DNA from: Granulosicoccus sp045110515
GTDB lineage: Bacteria > Pseudomonadota > Gammaproteobacteria > Granulosicoccales > Granulosicoccaceae
Assembly (NCBI GenBank): GCA_045110515.1
Contig: JBGCGD010000016.1
Coordinates: 113,213 to 177,212, forward strand
Direction: 5' to 3'
DNA: 64,000 nucleotides
Shown in pieces: positions 1 through 7,776 of this stretch. Position numbers and translations under genes: made by a program. Each line of letters begins with the position of its first letter. Within the stretch, counting starts at the first letter, position 1. Below the pieces are notes generated by a model that did no database searches, was not told where the DNA came from, and saw only the letters and a list, made by a program, of their open reading frames with translations.

Positions 1-524
1 TCAACACGCATAATTGCCCTTAATTTCGCATCTAAGTTAGACAATGGCTCATCAAACAAGAACAAATCTGGTGTCTTTATCATAGCTCGGGCAATCGCAA
101 CACGCTGTTGCTGACCACCAGAGAGCTCAGCTGGTGTCCTATCCAGATATCCATCCAATCGCAACATGGTGGTTACCTTTGAAACGCGCTCATCAATTTC
201 AGACTCTGGTGTTTTTAGCCGTTTAAGACCAAACGCCATATTGTCACGTATCGACATGTGAGGATAAAGTGCGTAGTTTTGAAATACCATGGCAACCCCT
301 CTCTCACGCGGCTCCGCGTTATTAACAACTTTGCCATCAATTTTTAATTCCCCGCCCGAGATTTTTTCTAGGCCTGCTAACATTCGAAGAATTGTCGATT
401 TTCCGCATCCGGATGGGCCTAGAAAAACGACAAACTCTCGATCCTGGACTTCCAAGTTGAAATCGCTAACGACTTCCAGCTTTCCGTATACTTTCTTTAG
501 TGAAGTACATTCAATACGTGCCAT
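1..524 (-). CDS. Sugar ABC transporter ATPase (UgpC/MalK type), partial
   Basis: This is the N-terminal part of a cytoplasmic ATPase that drives a carbohydrate importer; the C-terminal part lies beyond the window. The reverse strand reads MARIECTSLKKVYGK from position 524. Walker A (GPSGCGKST) is near residue 37, the signature LSGGQQQRVAIARA near residue 134, and Walker B with D-loop (LFLFDEPLSNLDAK) follows. The signature and the wording around it are typical of the MalK/UgpC (CUT1) family, which carries a C-terminal regulatory TOBE domain that cannot be seen here. It lies 17 bases after the dehydrogenase stop and is the last visible gene of the operon that runs from 4722, so it should power the two permeases at 1588-3269. 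The exact substrate is not readable; a sugar or polyol is inferred from the neighbouring dehydrogenase. Confidence 0.93.
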   Translation of the reverse strand, partial: MARIECTSLKKVYGKLEVVSDFNLEVQDREFVVFLGPSGCGKSTILRMLAGLEKISGGELKIDGKVVNNAEPRERGVAMVFQNYALYPHMSIRDNMAFGLKRLKTPESEIDERVSKVTTMLRLDGYLDRTPAELSGGQQQRVAIARAMIKTPDLFLFDEPLSNLDAKLRAIMRV

Positions 525-541
525 GGGTATTTCTCACAGTC

Positions 542-1579
542 TCAATTGATTAATTCAATCTGAAGTTTTATATCTGATGAACGCCCTTCAGCCGCGCGTT
601 CAAACACTTCGACTGATTGGTCAAATGAAAACGTCCCAGATATTAATGGCTTTAGGTCTACTTTGCCGGACGCAATCAAATTCAAAGCGCGATCAAATAC
701 ATTCGCATATCGGAAAACTGTTTCAATCTTTACTTCTTTGCAAATTGCAGCGTTTACATCTAACTCTGGCTTGCTATTTGGCATACCTACTAGCACTAAC
801 GAACCACCAATGCGCACTAGTCGAACGATATCTTTGTAAACAGCAACGGCGCCGCTTGCTTCAAAAACAACGTCCGCACCCCAGTTCTCAGTTTCTTCAT
901 TGACGCGTGCTTCGAGGTCTTCAATTTTAATATTAACCGGCACTATTCCATCATATTGTCCTGCAATGGAAAGCTTCTCTTCACTCATATCAGACACAAT
1001 GACTTTGCTGCATCCAGCAGCTAGTGCAGCTAAAGCGACCATGATTCCGATTGTTCCAGATCCCGTTACAACAGCAACATCACCAGGGATTATTCGAGCC
1101 CTTGAGGCACCTTGCATCCCAACAGCAAACGGTTCGACCATAGCCGCCTCCCCAAAACTTACGTTGTCTGGCACCTTGTATGTGAAAGCGGCAGGATGCA
1201 CAACTTCCGGCGTTAGAATTCCATGATGAGGCGGCGTAGCCCAAAACGTGACTTCTGGATCTAAATTGTAAACACCAAGTTTTGATGCTCTCGATTTAGG
1301 ATTAGGGACGCCAGGTTCCATGCAAACGCGATCTCCAACCTTTAAATGGGTAACGTTACTTCCCACCTCCACAACAATTCCTGCACCCTCGTGACCGAGA
1401 ACCATCGGCTCTGTCACTACAAAGTCACCAATTCGACCGTGTGTGTAATAGTGAACATCGCTGCCACACACACCTACTGTATGCATTTTTATTTTGACAT
1501 CATCGGCATTGACCTCTTGTGGCAATTCAATTTCACGAATTTCAAGTTTTCCAATTTCTTCTAGAACAAGAGCTTTCAT
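542..1579 (-). CDS. Zn-dependent polyol dehydrogenase, xylitol dehydrogenase-like
   Basis: This is a medium-chain NAD-dependent alcohol dehydrogenase, likely oxidising a polyol such as xylitol or sorbitol to the ketose in the cytoplasm. Catalytic zinc ligands are visible as Cys38, His63 and Glu64. The Rossmann glycine motif GSGTIG is at 172-177, and an Asp near 197 fits NAD preference. The stretch after residue 90, where sorbitol dehydrogenases carry four structural-zinc cysteines, has none (VPNPKSRASKLGVYNLDPEV). This is the usual picture in bacterial xylitol dehydrogenases. I start it at 1579, just after the permease stop, rather than at a further upstream in-frame codon that would overlap the permease; a second ATG immediately upstream (1582) is equally possible. 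It sits inside the ABC operon between permease and ATPase, so the imported solute is probably its substrate. Confidence 0.88.
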   Translation of the reverse strand: MKALVLEEIGKLEIREIELPQEVNADDVKIKMHTVGVCGSDVHYYTHGRIGDFVVTEPMVLGHEGAGIVVEVGSNVTHLKVGDRVCMEPGVPNPKSRASKLGVYNLDPEVTFWATPPHHGILTPEVVHPAAFTYKVPDNVSFGEAAMVEPFAVGMQGASRARIIPGDVAVVTGSGTIGIMVALAALAAGCSKVIVSDMSEEKLSIAGQYDGIVPVNIKIEDLEARVNEETENWGADVVFEASGAVAVYKDIVRLVRIGGSLVLVGMPNSKPELDVNAAICKEVKIETVFRYANVFDRALNLIASGKVDLKPLISGTFSFDQSVEVFERAAEGRSSDIKLQIELIN

Positions 1580-1587
1580 CATTTCAA

Positions 1588-2409
1588 TTACCGTGATTTG
1601 GTAGAGAACATTGTGTTCATAAATCCACTCAATAAGCCCAGTAGCAACAAGGGTGGAATAGAGAGCAGAACGACTGCCGCGTTTAGAACTCCCCAAGGTG
1701 TATCAAACCCAACCTGCGACATTTCAGAAGCCACTATTGGCAGTGTCTTAGCATCGCTTGTTGTCAGCATCAGTGCGATTAAAAATTCATTCCAAATTAG
1801 AACAAAACTGAATGCGACTGCACCTAGGACAGTTTTCATTGCAATAGGTAATGCAATTTTGAAAAATATTGAATAAGCACCGTAACCGTCTACACGAGCC
1901 GCCTCTTCAATTGATTGAGGCACTTGCTGAAAACTAGGTACGGCAAGCCAAATAGTAATAGATATTGTTAGCAGGCTATAAGTGGCTATCATCGCCAGGC
2001 GTGTATCGTAAATTCCCAGATTAAGCCAAATAACCATCAAAGGAATGGCTATAGCAACCGGAGGTAGAAATCTAAGTGATAAAACAAAAAACTGGATCTC
2101 ATTGGTCAAACGATTCGGATATCGAGCCACCGCATAGGCCGCTGGCAAACCCAACACAATACCGATAAGTACCGCTGTTAAACAGATCCACAATGAATTG
2201 ACTAATGCATCAGTTACACTCTTTCGTTCGATTACATACTTTATATTGTCTAACGTTGGATCAAAGAACAGTTTTGGTGTCAGCGTTCTGATATCCACAT
2301 TTTCTTTCAGCGCGTTCAAAACTGCCCACAGTAAAGGCGCCAGTATTATGGCCGCTACCGCAAACAAGATAAGCCGACCGACAATGGAAGAGATTCTTAT
2401 ATTCCTCAT
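1588..2409 (-). CDS. Carbohydrate ABC transporter permease (MalG type)
   Basis: This inner-membrane permease of the CUT1 sugar importer family has 273 residues and about six membrane segments. The cytoplasmic EAA loop that docks the ATPase is visible as EEAARVDGYGAYSIFFKIALP around residues 167-187. The N-terminal segment, the long periplasmic part and the C-terminal FMNTMF are typical of MalG-like subunits. Its start overlaps the stop of the other permease by four bases (ATGA at 2406-2409), which indicates translational coupling and a 1:1 heterodimer. The solute cannot be told from the sequence; a sugar or sugar alcohol is inferred from the adjacent dehydrogenase. Confidence 0.93.
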   Translation of the reverse strand: MRNIRISSIVGRLILFAVAAIILAPLLWAVLNALKENVDIRTLTPKLFFDPTLDNIKYVIERKSVTDALVNSLWICLTAVLIGIVLGLPAAYAVARYPNRLTNEIQFFVLSLRFLPPVAIAIPLMVIWLNLGIYDTRLAMIATYSLLTISITIWLAVPSFQQVPQSIEEAARVDGYGAYSIFFKIALPIAMKTVLGAVAFSFVLIWNEFLIALMLTTSDAKTLPIVASEMSQVGFDTPWGVLNAAVVLLSIPPLLLLGLLSGFMNTMFSTKSR

Positions 2410-3269
2410 ACCCGTGCCTTTTTCCAGATAATGGTGAATATGACGATGGTCATCAACATCATGATTACGGCCATACTCGATGCGTATGAAATTTTTCCAG
2501 CTTCAATGAAGCCTTGCGAAAACGCATACATATCGAGCGTCTCCGTGGCGATCCCAGGCCCTCCCCGTGTCATGATGTAAACTAAGTCAAATGAGCGAAG
2601 CGATTCAATCGCCTTAACAAACACCAAGCTCACAATAGGTGCTTTCAACATGGGTATAGAAATAAACCAGTGAAGCTGCCACGTATTCGTATAGTCAAGA
2701 CGGGCCGCCTCTAAGGGTTGTGGTGGTAGCGCTTCAAGCAACTTAAGAACAATAACCGCAAAAAACGGAGCCCATTGCCAAACATCAACAAACGCAACGG
2801 CGTACAGCGCAAACGCCGGATCAGATAGCACATCTAGCGTATCGCCAGTTAACAGACGGTAGGGATATGTCACGATCCCGTACAACGGGTGAAACGCAAA
2901 TTTCCAAACAAATGCCGCTGATACTCTAGGTAATAAAACTGGAATAAGAAAGATTAGACACATCAACGTTTTTTCGCGCTTCGATAGTATCTCGAACATC
3001 ATAATTCCCAAAAAAAGAGCCAATATGATGGTGCTGCAAACTGTCACTACTTCCCACTTCAATGACACCCACAGGGAATTGATAAAGCGCCTATCTGATA
3101 GCAATTCGATGTAATTGTCTAAACCAATGTAGCCCGCTTGTGGAGAAATTAGTGTTCTATCGTGGAACGATATATTGATAGCGTAAATCGTTGGCACTAA
3201 TGCCAAGATAGCGAGAATCAATAGAGTCGGTACCAGAAAAAGATACGGAAGAGATTGCCGGCTATTCAT
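2406..3269 (-). CDS. Carbohydrate ABC transporter permease (MalF type)
   Basis: This is the second inner-membrane subunit of the same CUT1 importer, with 287 residues. The EAA loop appears as LEAARLDYTNTWQLHWFISIP around residues 190-210, and the motif TRGGPGIATETLDMYAF, characteristic of MalF/UgpA-like subunits, follows near residue 235. It is the first gene after the solute-binding protein, separated from it by 148 bases that contain a perfect stem-loop (3356-3380). That arrangement is common where the binding protein is made in excess over the membrane subunits. Confidence 0.93.
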   Translation of the reverse strand: MNSRQSLPYLFLVPTLLILAILALVPTIYAINISFHDRTLISPQAGYIGLDNYIELLSDRRFINSLWVSLKWEVVTVCSTIILALFLGIMMFEILSKREKTLMCLIFLIPVLLPRVSAAFVWKFAFHPLYGIVTYPYRLLTGDTLDVLSDPAFALYAVAFVDVWQWAPFFAVIVLKLLEALPPQPLEAARLDYTNTWQLHWFISIPMLKAPIVSLVFVKAIESLRSFDLVYIMTRGGPGIATETLDMYAFSQGFIEAGKISYASSMAVIMMLMTIVIFTIIWKKARV

Positions 3270-3355
3270 GGGATATCAAAAAGCCTCTTTGTGGATGCGT
3301 ATAACAAAATAATGAATCTATAATGATTAGCTTTATGAGCCAGAGCTTATGAAAA

Positions 3356-3380
3356 TGTGCCTCTGAATTTAAGAGGCACA
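3356..3380 (-). terminator. Intercistronic stem-loop after the binding-protein gene
   Basis: TGTGCCTCT and AGAGGCACA form a perfect nine-base-pair stem around a seven-base loop. It lies 38 bases after the stop of the solute-binding protein and about 90 bases before the first permease. On the transcribed strand it is followed only by ATTTTC, so it is more likely a leaky terminator or 3' mRNA protector than a full stop. The inferred effect is more binding protein than permease. Confidence 0.6.
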
Positions 3381-3417
3381 CTGCAATTGATGAACTCGTG
3401 TCAACTACTTCGAGTAA

Positions 3418-4722
3418 CTATTTAGTCAACTTGGCTGCAAATTCTTCTAACTCAGAAAGCGCCTCATTGATGTCGGTGCGAGTTCCCGCTATAAGCTCTT
3501 CGAGTATTATTCCCCACTGGTTGCCAAGTTCCGGCCAATTTGCATCCTGCCAAAAATTTACCGTAGTGACGTTCGCAGTGTCCTCCAGTGCTGCAGGCAA
3601 CTCTTCGCCGAATACTTCAGCAAACTGAGCACTGTTAAAGATACTTGAACGATTCAATTCACCGGACTGACCAGCTTCAAGACGACGTAGCTCTTGCTCC
3701 TTCGATGTTGCCCATGCGATCCACAGTCCCGCACAGTCTTTTTCCAAATTGCTCTTGTTAGCTTTTGATCCAACTGCAAAGCCGTGAGCATATCCGCCGC
3801 CAGTCAATGGCGCAGGTGGTCTGGCAAACCCTACGAGATCCGCGACTTGAGATTGGGACTTATCGAGGGAAATACCGCCCAGGGGCGCTGATTCAACAAT
3901 GATAGCTATCTGACCTGAACGAAACGCTCCAGTTGACTCATCCCAACTACCTGTTCTAGTACCGGGAGCAGAATATTCAAATAGCTCTAAATAGGTTTCT
4001 GTTGCTTTAACAGCTGCATCAGAATTCATGGCAGGTTTACCGTTTTCGTCAAACCATTCACCACCAAATCCGCGGAAATATGGCATCCAACGCCAAACGT
4101 TTGCACCTGAACCGCGCTGTCCCCGTAGTCCAACTCCGTAAATACCGTTACTCGGATCATGCATCGTCTTGACCGCATTTTTAAACTCTTCCAGAGTAGT
4201 AGGAACTTCTAAGCCGGCTTTTTCTAGCAGATCCTTTCTATAAATAAGTAGATCACCACCGCCTTGAATTGGGGCAAAGTAAACAGTGCCATCAAACGTT
4301 GCAGTGGCCTGACGACCCGGATCAAAATCGGCAAAGTCATACTCTTCGGGGTAGTGGTTAAGCAATGGCTCTATCCATCCCGTAGATGCAAACAATGCTA
4401 AGTTGGCTTCATCAACGTAATAAACGTTGTATTTACCGATCGTAGAGGCATCAGCTTGAGATTTTGCCCGTCGATCGTTTTCGTTCAGATAGTCCATTTG
4501 AAAATTAACGCCAGATAGCGCTTTAAATTCTGCAGCTGACTGTTCAAGCAAGGTTAAGCCATCACGCGGCTGGGCAAGAATCCGAACGTCGCCCTCGCAC
4601 GATAACGCTGAGCCCATTGCGTAGGCAGAGGGTGCTACGCTCACAGTGGCTAACCCCAGCACCGACAACCCCATCGCGCAGATAGTCGATTTTGATAAAT
4701 CAAAATGATTGAATTGCTTCAT
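3418..4722 (-). CDS. ABC transporter extracellular solute-binding protein, family 1
   Basis: This is the periplasmic sugar-binding protein that feeds the importer encoded downstream. It has 434 residues. A signal peptide with a hydrophobic core ends at SAYA, with probable cleavage near residue 35. The mature part has the family 1 pattern: a repeat of aromatic and glycine-rich segments, GVGLRGQRGSGANVWRW in the middle, and IIVESAPLGG, where the membrane-proximal lobe closes. It is the first gene of the operon and faces the AraC-type regulator, so its promoter lies in 4723-4866. The ligand is not readable from the sequence. Confidence 0.92.
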   Translation of the reverse strand: MKQFNHFDLSKSTICAMGLSVLGLATVSVAPSAYAMGSALSCEGDVRILAQPRDGLTLLEQSAAEFKALSGVNFQMDYLNENDRRAKSQADASTIGKYNVYYVDEANLALFASTGWIEPLLNHYPEEYDFADFDPGRQATATFDGTVYFAPIQGGGDLLIYRKDLLEKAGLEVPTTLEEFKNAVKTMHDPSNGIYGVGLRGQRGSGANVWRWMPYFRGFGGEWFDENGKPAMNSDAAVKATETYLELFEYSAPGTRTGSWDESTGAFRSGQIAIIVESAPLGGISLDKSQSQVADLVGFARPPAPLTGGGYAHGFAVGSKANKSNLEKDCAGLWIAWATSKEQELRRLEAGQSGELNRSSIFNSAQFAEVFGEELPAALEDTANVTTVNFWQDANWPELGNQWGIILEELIAGTRTDINEALSELEEFAAKLTK

Positions 4723-4751
4723 AAATTAACTTCCTCCCAGTGACAAATAAA

Positions 4752-4766
4752 GGTCAGTAACTGACC
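4752..4766. promoter_or_regulatory. Palindromic candidate operator between the sugar operon and the AraC gene
   Basis: GGTCAGTAACTGACC is a perfect inverted repeat with seven-base arms around one central base. A further GGTCA half-site follows at about 4771, and TGAC lies at 4741. It sits 30 bases upstream of the solute-binding protein start in the divergent intergenic region. This is a plausible site for the neighbouring AraC regulator, although AraC proteins usually prefer direct repeats, so another regulator is possible. Confidence 0.5.
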
Positions 4767-4866
4767 GTAGGGTCATTATCACTAAGTTGTGAATCTATGG
4801 ACTAGCACTGTTGTTGCGTTTTTTCTATACTTTTATGCATCGGCAAAAACAGCGTGGTTTCATGAA

Positions 4867-5769
4867 ATGGCGTTAATAGAGGTTAAAGAGCCGCAGGACG
4901 ATGCAACCTACGAGCAAATTTCTATACCTACTGGGGCAAGCTTTTTATGGCGTTGCGATGATTACCCATGGGCACGCAATGTATGGAACTATCATCCAGA
5001 AATTGAAATCCATCTGGTTCGTAAGTCGAGCGGGCTTACTTACGTTGGTGATTATATCGGTAACTTTGAACCGGGAAATCTATCCATGGTCGGTGGGTTC
5101 CTACCGCACAATTGGATTTCACTTCCAGCGCCGAGTCGACTAATTAAAGAGCGCGATATCGTATTGCAGTTTCTCCCAGAGACTTTTATAAACCTGTCTT
5201 CTTCTATTCCTGAACTTAGCGAACTCGATGATCTATTTAATCGAGCTGCGTTAGGAATAGAGTTTTCTGGAGAAACGGCTATAGCAGGAGCAAACATACT
5301 GGAATCAATGAAAAACTATAGCGGGATAGAAAAGCTAGCCAGAATGATAGAACTACTTGCACTGTTAACGAGATCAAAGGAAGCAAAGACATTAGCATCT
5401 AGTCAGTTTGCTTTATTGAATCGACGTGGAACCAAGCACGATATTGAAATGCTTGAACTCGCGCTGACATATATGCAGGATAATTTTATAAGTAATCCTA
5501 ATCTGAGTGAGGTATCCAGTCTTGTGGGGATGTCTGATACGAAGTTCTCTCGTTTCTTCAAAAAACAAACTGGTAATACCTACACAAATCACCTAACAAC
5601 ACTGCGTCTGTGGGCTGCGAAACGACAACTTCGTGAAACTGATACAAGTATTACAAGAATATGCTTCGAATCTGGTTTTTCTAACATTTCTAATTTCAAT
5701 CGTACTTTTCTCAAAAACACCGGTATGCGACCACTTGCTTATCGCAAGGCTGCAAAACAACGAGAGTAA
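4867..5769 (+). CDS. AraC family transcriptional regulator
   Basis: This is a DNA-binding regulator of 300 residues. The C-terminal AraC/XylS double helix-turn-helix runs from about residue 197 to the end; the first helix-turn-helix is LSEVSSLVGMSDTKFSRFFK, and the second contains ITRICFESGFSNISNFNRTF. The N-terminal half looks like a cupin ligand-binding domain (WNYHPEIEIHLV). I place the start at the ATG at 4867, giving MALIEVKEP. An in-frame GTG at 4789 would add 26 hydrophobic residues unlike this family. It is divergent from the sugar ABC operon and most likely activates it in response to the imported polyol or sugar; that is inference from position. Confidence 0.9.
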   Translation: MALIEVKEPQDDATYEQISIPTGASFLWRCDDYPWARNVWNYHPEIEIHLVRKSSGLTYVGDYIGNFEPGNLSMVGGFLPHNWISLPAPSRLIKERDIVLQFLPETFINLSSSIPELSELDDLFNRAALGIEFSGETAIAGANILESMKNYSGIEKLARMIELLALLTRSKEAKTLASSQFALLNRRGTKHDIEMLELALTYMQDNFISNPNLSEVSSLVGMSDTKFSRFFKKQTGNTYTNHLTTLRLWAAKRQLRETDTSITRICFESGFSNISNFNRTFLKNTGMRPLAYRKAAKQRE

Positions 5770-5889
5770 CGAACTTATTGCGCCAGCAAATTTTTTGATC
5801 CCCGCCTATTTTTAATTGATCGAAGAATCTGAATAAATCTATTCGAGCGATCAGATCCCCGACAAATCAAGGATTCTGGCACTAAAAAA

Positions 5890-7482
5890 CTACACGCTAT
5901 TCACCGCCCGCGTAGCCCGATAGGTTATCGCCTCTAAAACGTCTTGTTCGATAACAAACTCCCTACCACCTAAGTCAGCCACGGTACGCGCAACGCGAAG
6001 TATTCGATGCTGCGCTCTTAAGGATAAACTCAGCTTTCGTGCGGCTTCGTGAAACAAAGATTGCACTTCGAATTCTAAAGCCACGTGTTGTCGCAGTGAC
6101 TTTGCATCTAGTACGGCGTTGGTATTACCTTGACGCTGAACCTGAATATCGCGGGCTTGTGCCACTCGATGCCTAATCTCTTCGCTCGTCTCGTTGTCAC
6201 CAATAGTGCTCATTAGTATGGCTGATGATGCCTCACGTTGAAGTGATAGATGCAAATCGATTCGATCAAGGAACGGCCCGGACACTCGGCTTTGATATCG
6301 CAGGATTTGATCAGCACCGCAGGTGCAGGCAATTTCAGGGTCGGTGTGATAACCACAAGGACAGGGGTTCATGGCCGCAACTAGTTGGAATCGTGATGGA
6401 AACTGCGCTTGTCGCGCTGCGCGACTCACCGTGATATGCCCTGTTTCCATCGGCTCTCTAAGAACATCCAGTACGGCTCTTGAAAACTCAGGCAGCTCAT
6501 CTAGGAACAACACACCGTTATGCGCTAATGAAATTTCCCCGGGCATCGGTTGCGCACCACCCCCGACAAGCGCAACACCCGATGCGGTATGGTGAGGTGC
6601 TCTGAACGGACGAACACCCCATTGACTGTGTTCAAAACCGGCGTAACTGATAGACAGAATAGATGCAGTTTCCACGGCTTCGTGCTCTTGCATTGTTGGC
6701 TGAATAGTTGGCAGACGAGACGCCAACATTGACTTACCCGTGCCTGGCGGACCAATCATAAGAAGGTTATGTCCGCCAGCCGCGGCAATCTCTAATGCAC
6801 GCCTGGCTTGCTGTTGACCAAACACATCGGCCATATCACCGTGAACACGTAGAGTTGAGTTAGCCACCTCAGACTCTTTGCTAGTGTCTTTGGTTACGGT
6901 ATTTGAACAGCCATCAGCCGATCTCGGGGATTGCAATAAAGCTAACGTTGCACAGGCAAGTGATTGTGTAGCTCGTACACGCAATTGATTTACTGCATCG
7001 AGTAGTGTGTCCGCGCAATGAACACGCGTTTTTTTGCTACGCAATGCCTCCGAGGCATTGTCTTTGGGAACAAACAAAGCCATCGCTGAATCTGCAAAGG
7101 CAAATGAAGTGGGCAGCACGCCATGTATGGAGCGCAACCGTCCCGTCAACCCTAGCTCGCCAACAATCATTAAGTTGTCTAGACACCCTTCAGGCAGTTG
7201 GCCACTGGCCTGCAAAATTCCTAACGCTATAGGTAAATCAAAACGTCCACCGCGTTTGGGCAAATCTGCTGGTGCTAAGTTAACGATGATTTTGACTCGG
7301 GGAAAAGACAAACCAATGTGCTGTATTGCTGCTTTGACTCTATCCTTACTTTCCCTAACCGCTGACTCAGGCAAACCCACTATGGACATACCGGGTAAAC
7401 CACCGGCAATATGAACCTCAACAGCAACGGGCAGGGCTTGCACACCCCCTAAGGCACAGGAATGGACAGTGGCAAACGACAT
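5890..7482 (-). CDS. comM: ComM/YifB family Mg-chelatase-like AAA+ ATPase
   Basis: ComM is a hexameric helicase that promotes branch migration during natural transformation. The N-terminal Lon-like domain is at residues 1-170 (MSFATVHSCALGG onward). The AAA+ core has Walker A GPPGTGKS near residue 245, Walker B VLFLDELPEFSR, and a C-terminal Mg-chelatase lid (AARKLSLSLRAQHRILRVART). The start is fixed at 7482 by an AAGGAGG ribosome site five bases upstream; an upstream in-frame codon at 7530 lacks one. At 530 residues it is slightly longer than typical, because of a poorly conserved stretch near residues 190-225. In Pseudomonas this gene lies close to ubiK, glnK and amtB, as it does here apart from the inserted TRAP module. 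Confidence 0.95.
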   Translation of the reverse strand: MSFATVHSCALGGVQALPVAVEVHIAGGLPGMSIVGLPESAVRESKDRVKAAIQHIGLSFPRVKIIVNLAPADLPKRGGRFDLPIALGILQASGQLPEGCLDNLMIVGELGLTGRLRSIHGVLPTSFAFADSAMALFVPKDNASEALRSKKTRVHCADTLLDAVNQLRVRATQSLACATLALLQSPRSADGCSNTVTKDTSKESEVANSTLRVHGDMADVFGQQQARRALEIAAAGGHNLLMIGPPGTGKSMLASRLPTIQPTMQEHEAVETASILSISYAGFEHSQWGVRPFRAPHHTASGVALVGGGAQPMPGEISLAHNGVLFLDELPEFSRAVLDVLREPMETGHITVSRAARQAQFPSRFQLVAAMNPCPCGYHTDPEIACTCGADQILRYQSRVSGPFLDRIDLHLSLQREASSAILMSTIGDNETSEEIRHRVAQARDIQVQRQGNTNAVLDAKSLRQHVALEFEVQSLFHEAARKLSLSLRAQHRILRVARTVADLGGREFVIEQDVLEAITYRATRAVNSV

Positions 7483-7776
7483 GAGAACCTCCTTGTTTCT
7501 CTGCGTGAACAACCCACCGTAACAGAACACAAACAGCCATTAATTACATTTTTGGAATTCTCTGATTTTATTTACAGCATAATCACGTTTAACCCCTTCA
7601 GGGATACGCGAAAATAATCCTTCAAGCCAGGCGGCCCACCGGCAATGCTTTGCGCGTAGGCCACTAGCATTTCCACTTTCATTTCAGAGCGCACCTCATC
7701 AGTACTTGTTCAAATACAAGGGTTGATGAAGTGCAAAGGCATGCTGAAAGACTCCTTACCAATATAGGACTTGTTG
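7483..7776. other. Intergenic region between comM and the TRAP permease gene
   Basis: I see no gene in this 294-base stretch. It should hold the comM promoter close to 7490-7560 and the 3' end of the TRAP transcript. A symmetric imperfect hairpin lies at 7691-7734 and is listed separately. Confidence 0.5.
7691..7734 (-). terminator. Imperfect 44-base hairpin downstream of the TRAP permease gene
   Basis: Three paired blocks are visible: GCAC with GTGC, CATCA with TGATG, and CTTGT with ACAAG. They are separated by symmetric internal loops of two and three bases and closed by a six-base loop. It begins 43 bases after the TRAP permease stop. No U-rich run follows on that strand, so it could be a Rho-independent terminator of poor quality, an mRNA 3' protector or a REP-like element. 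Confidence 0.4.
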
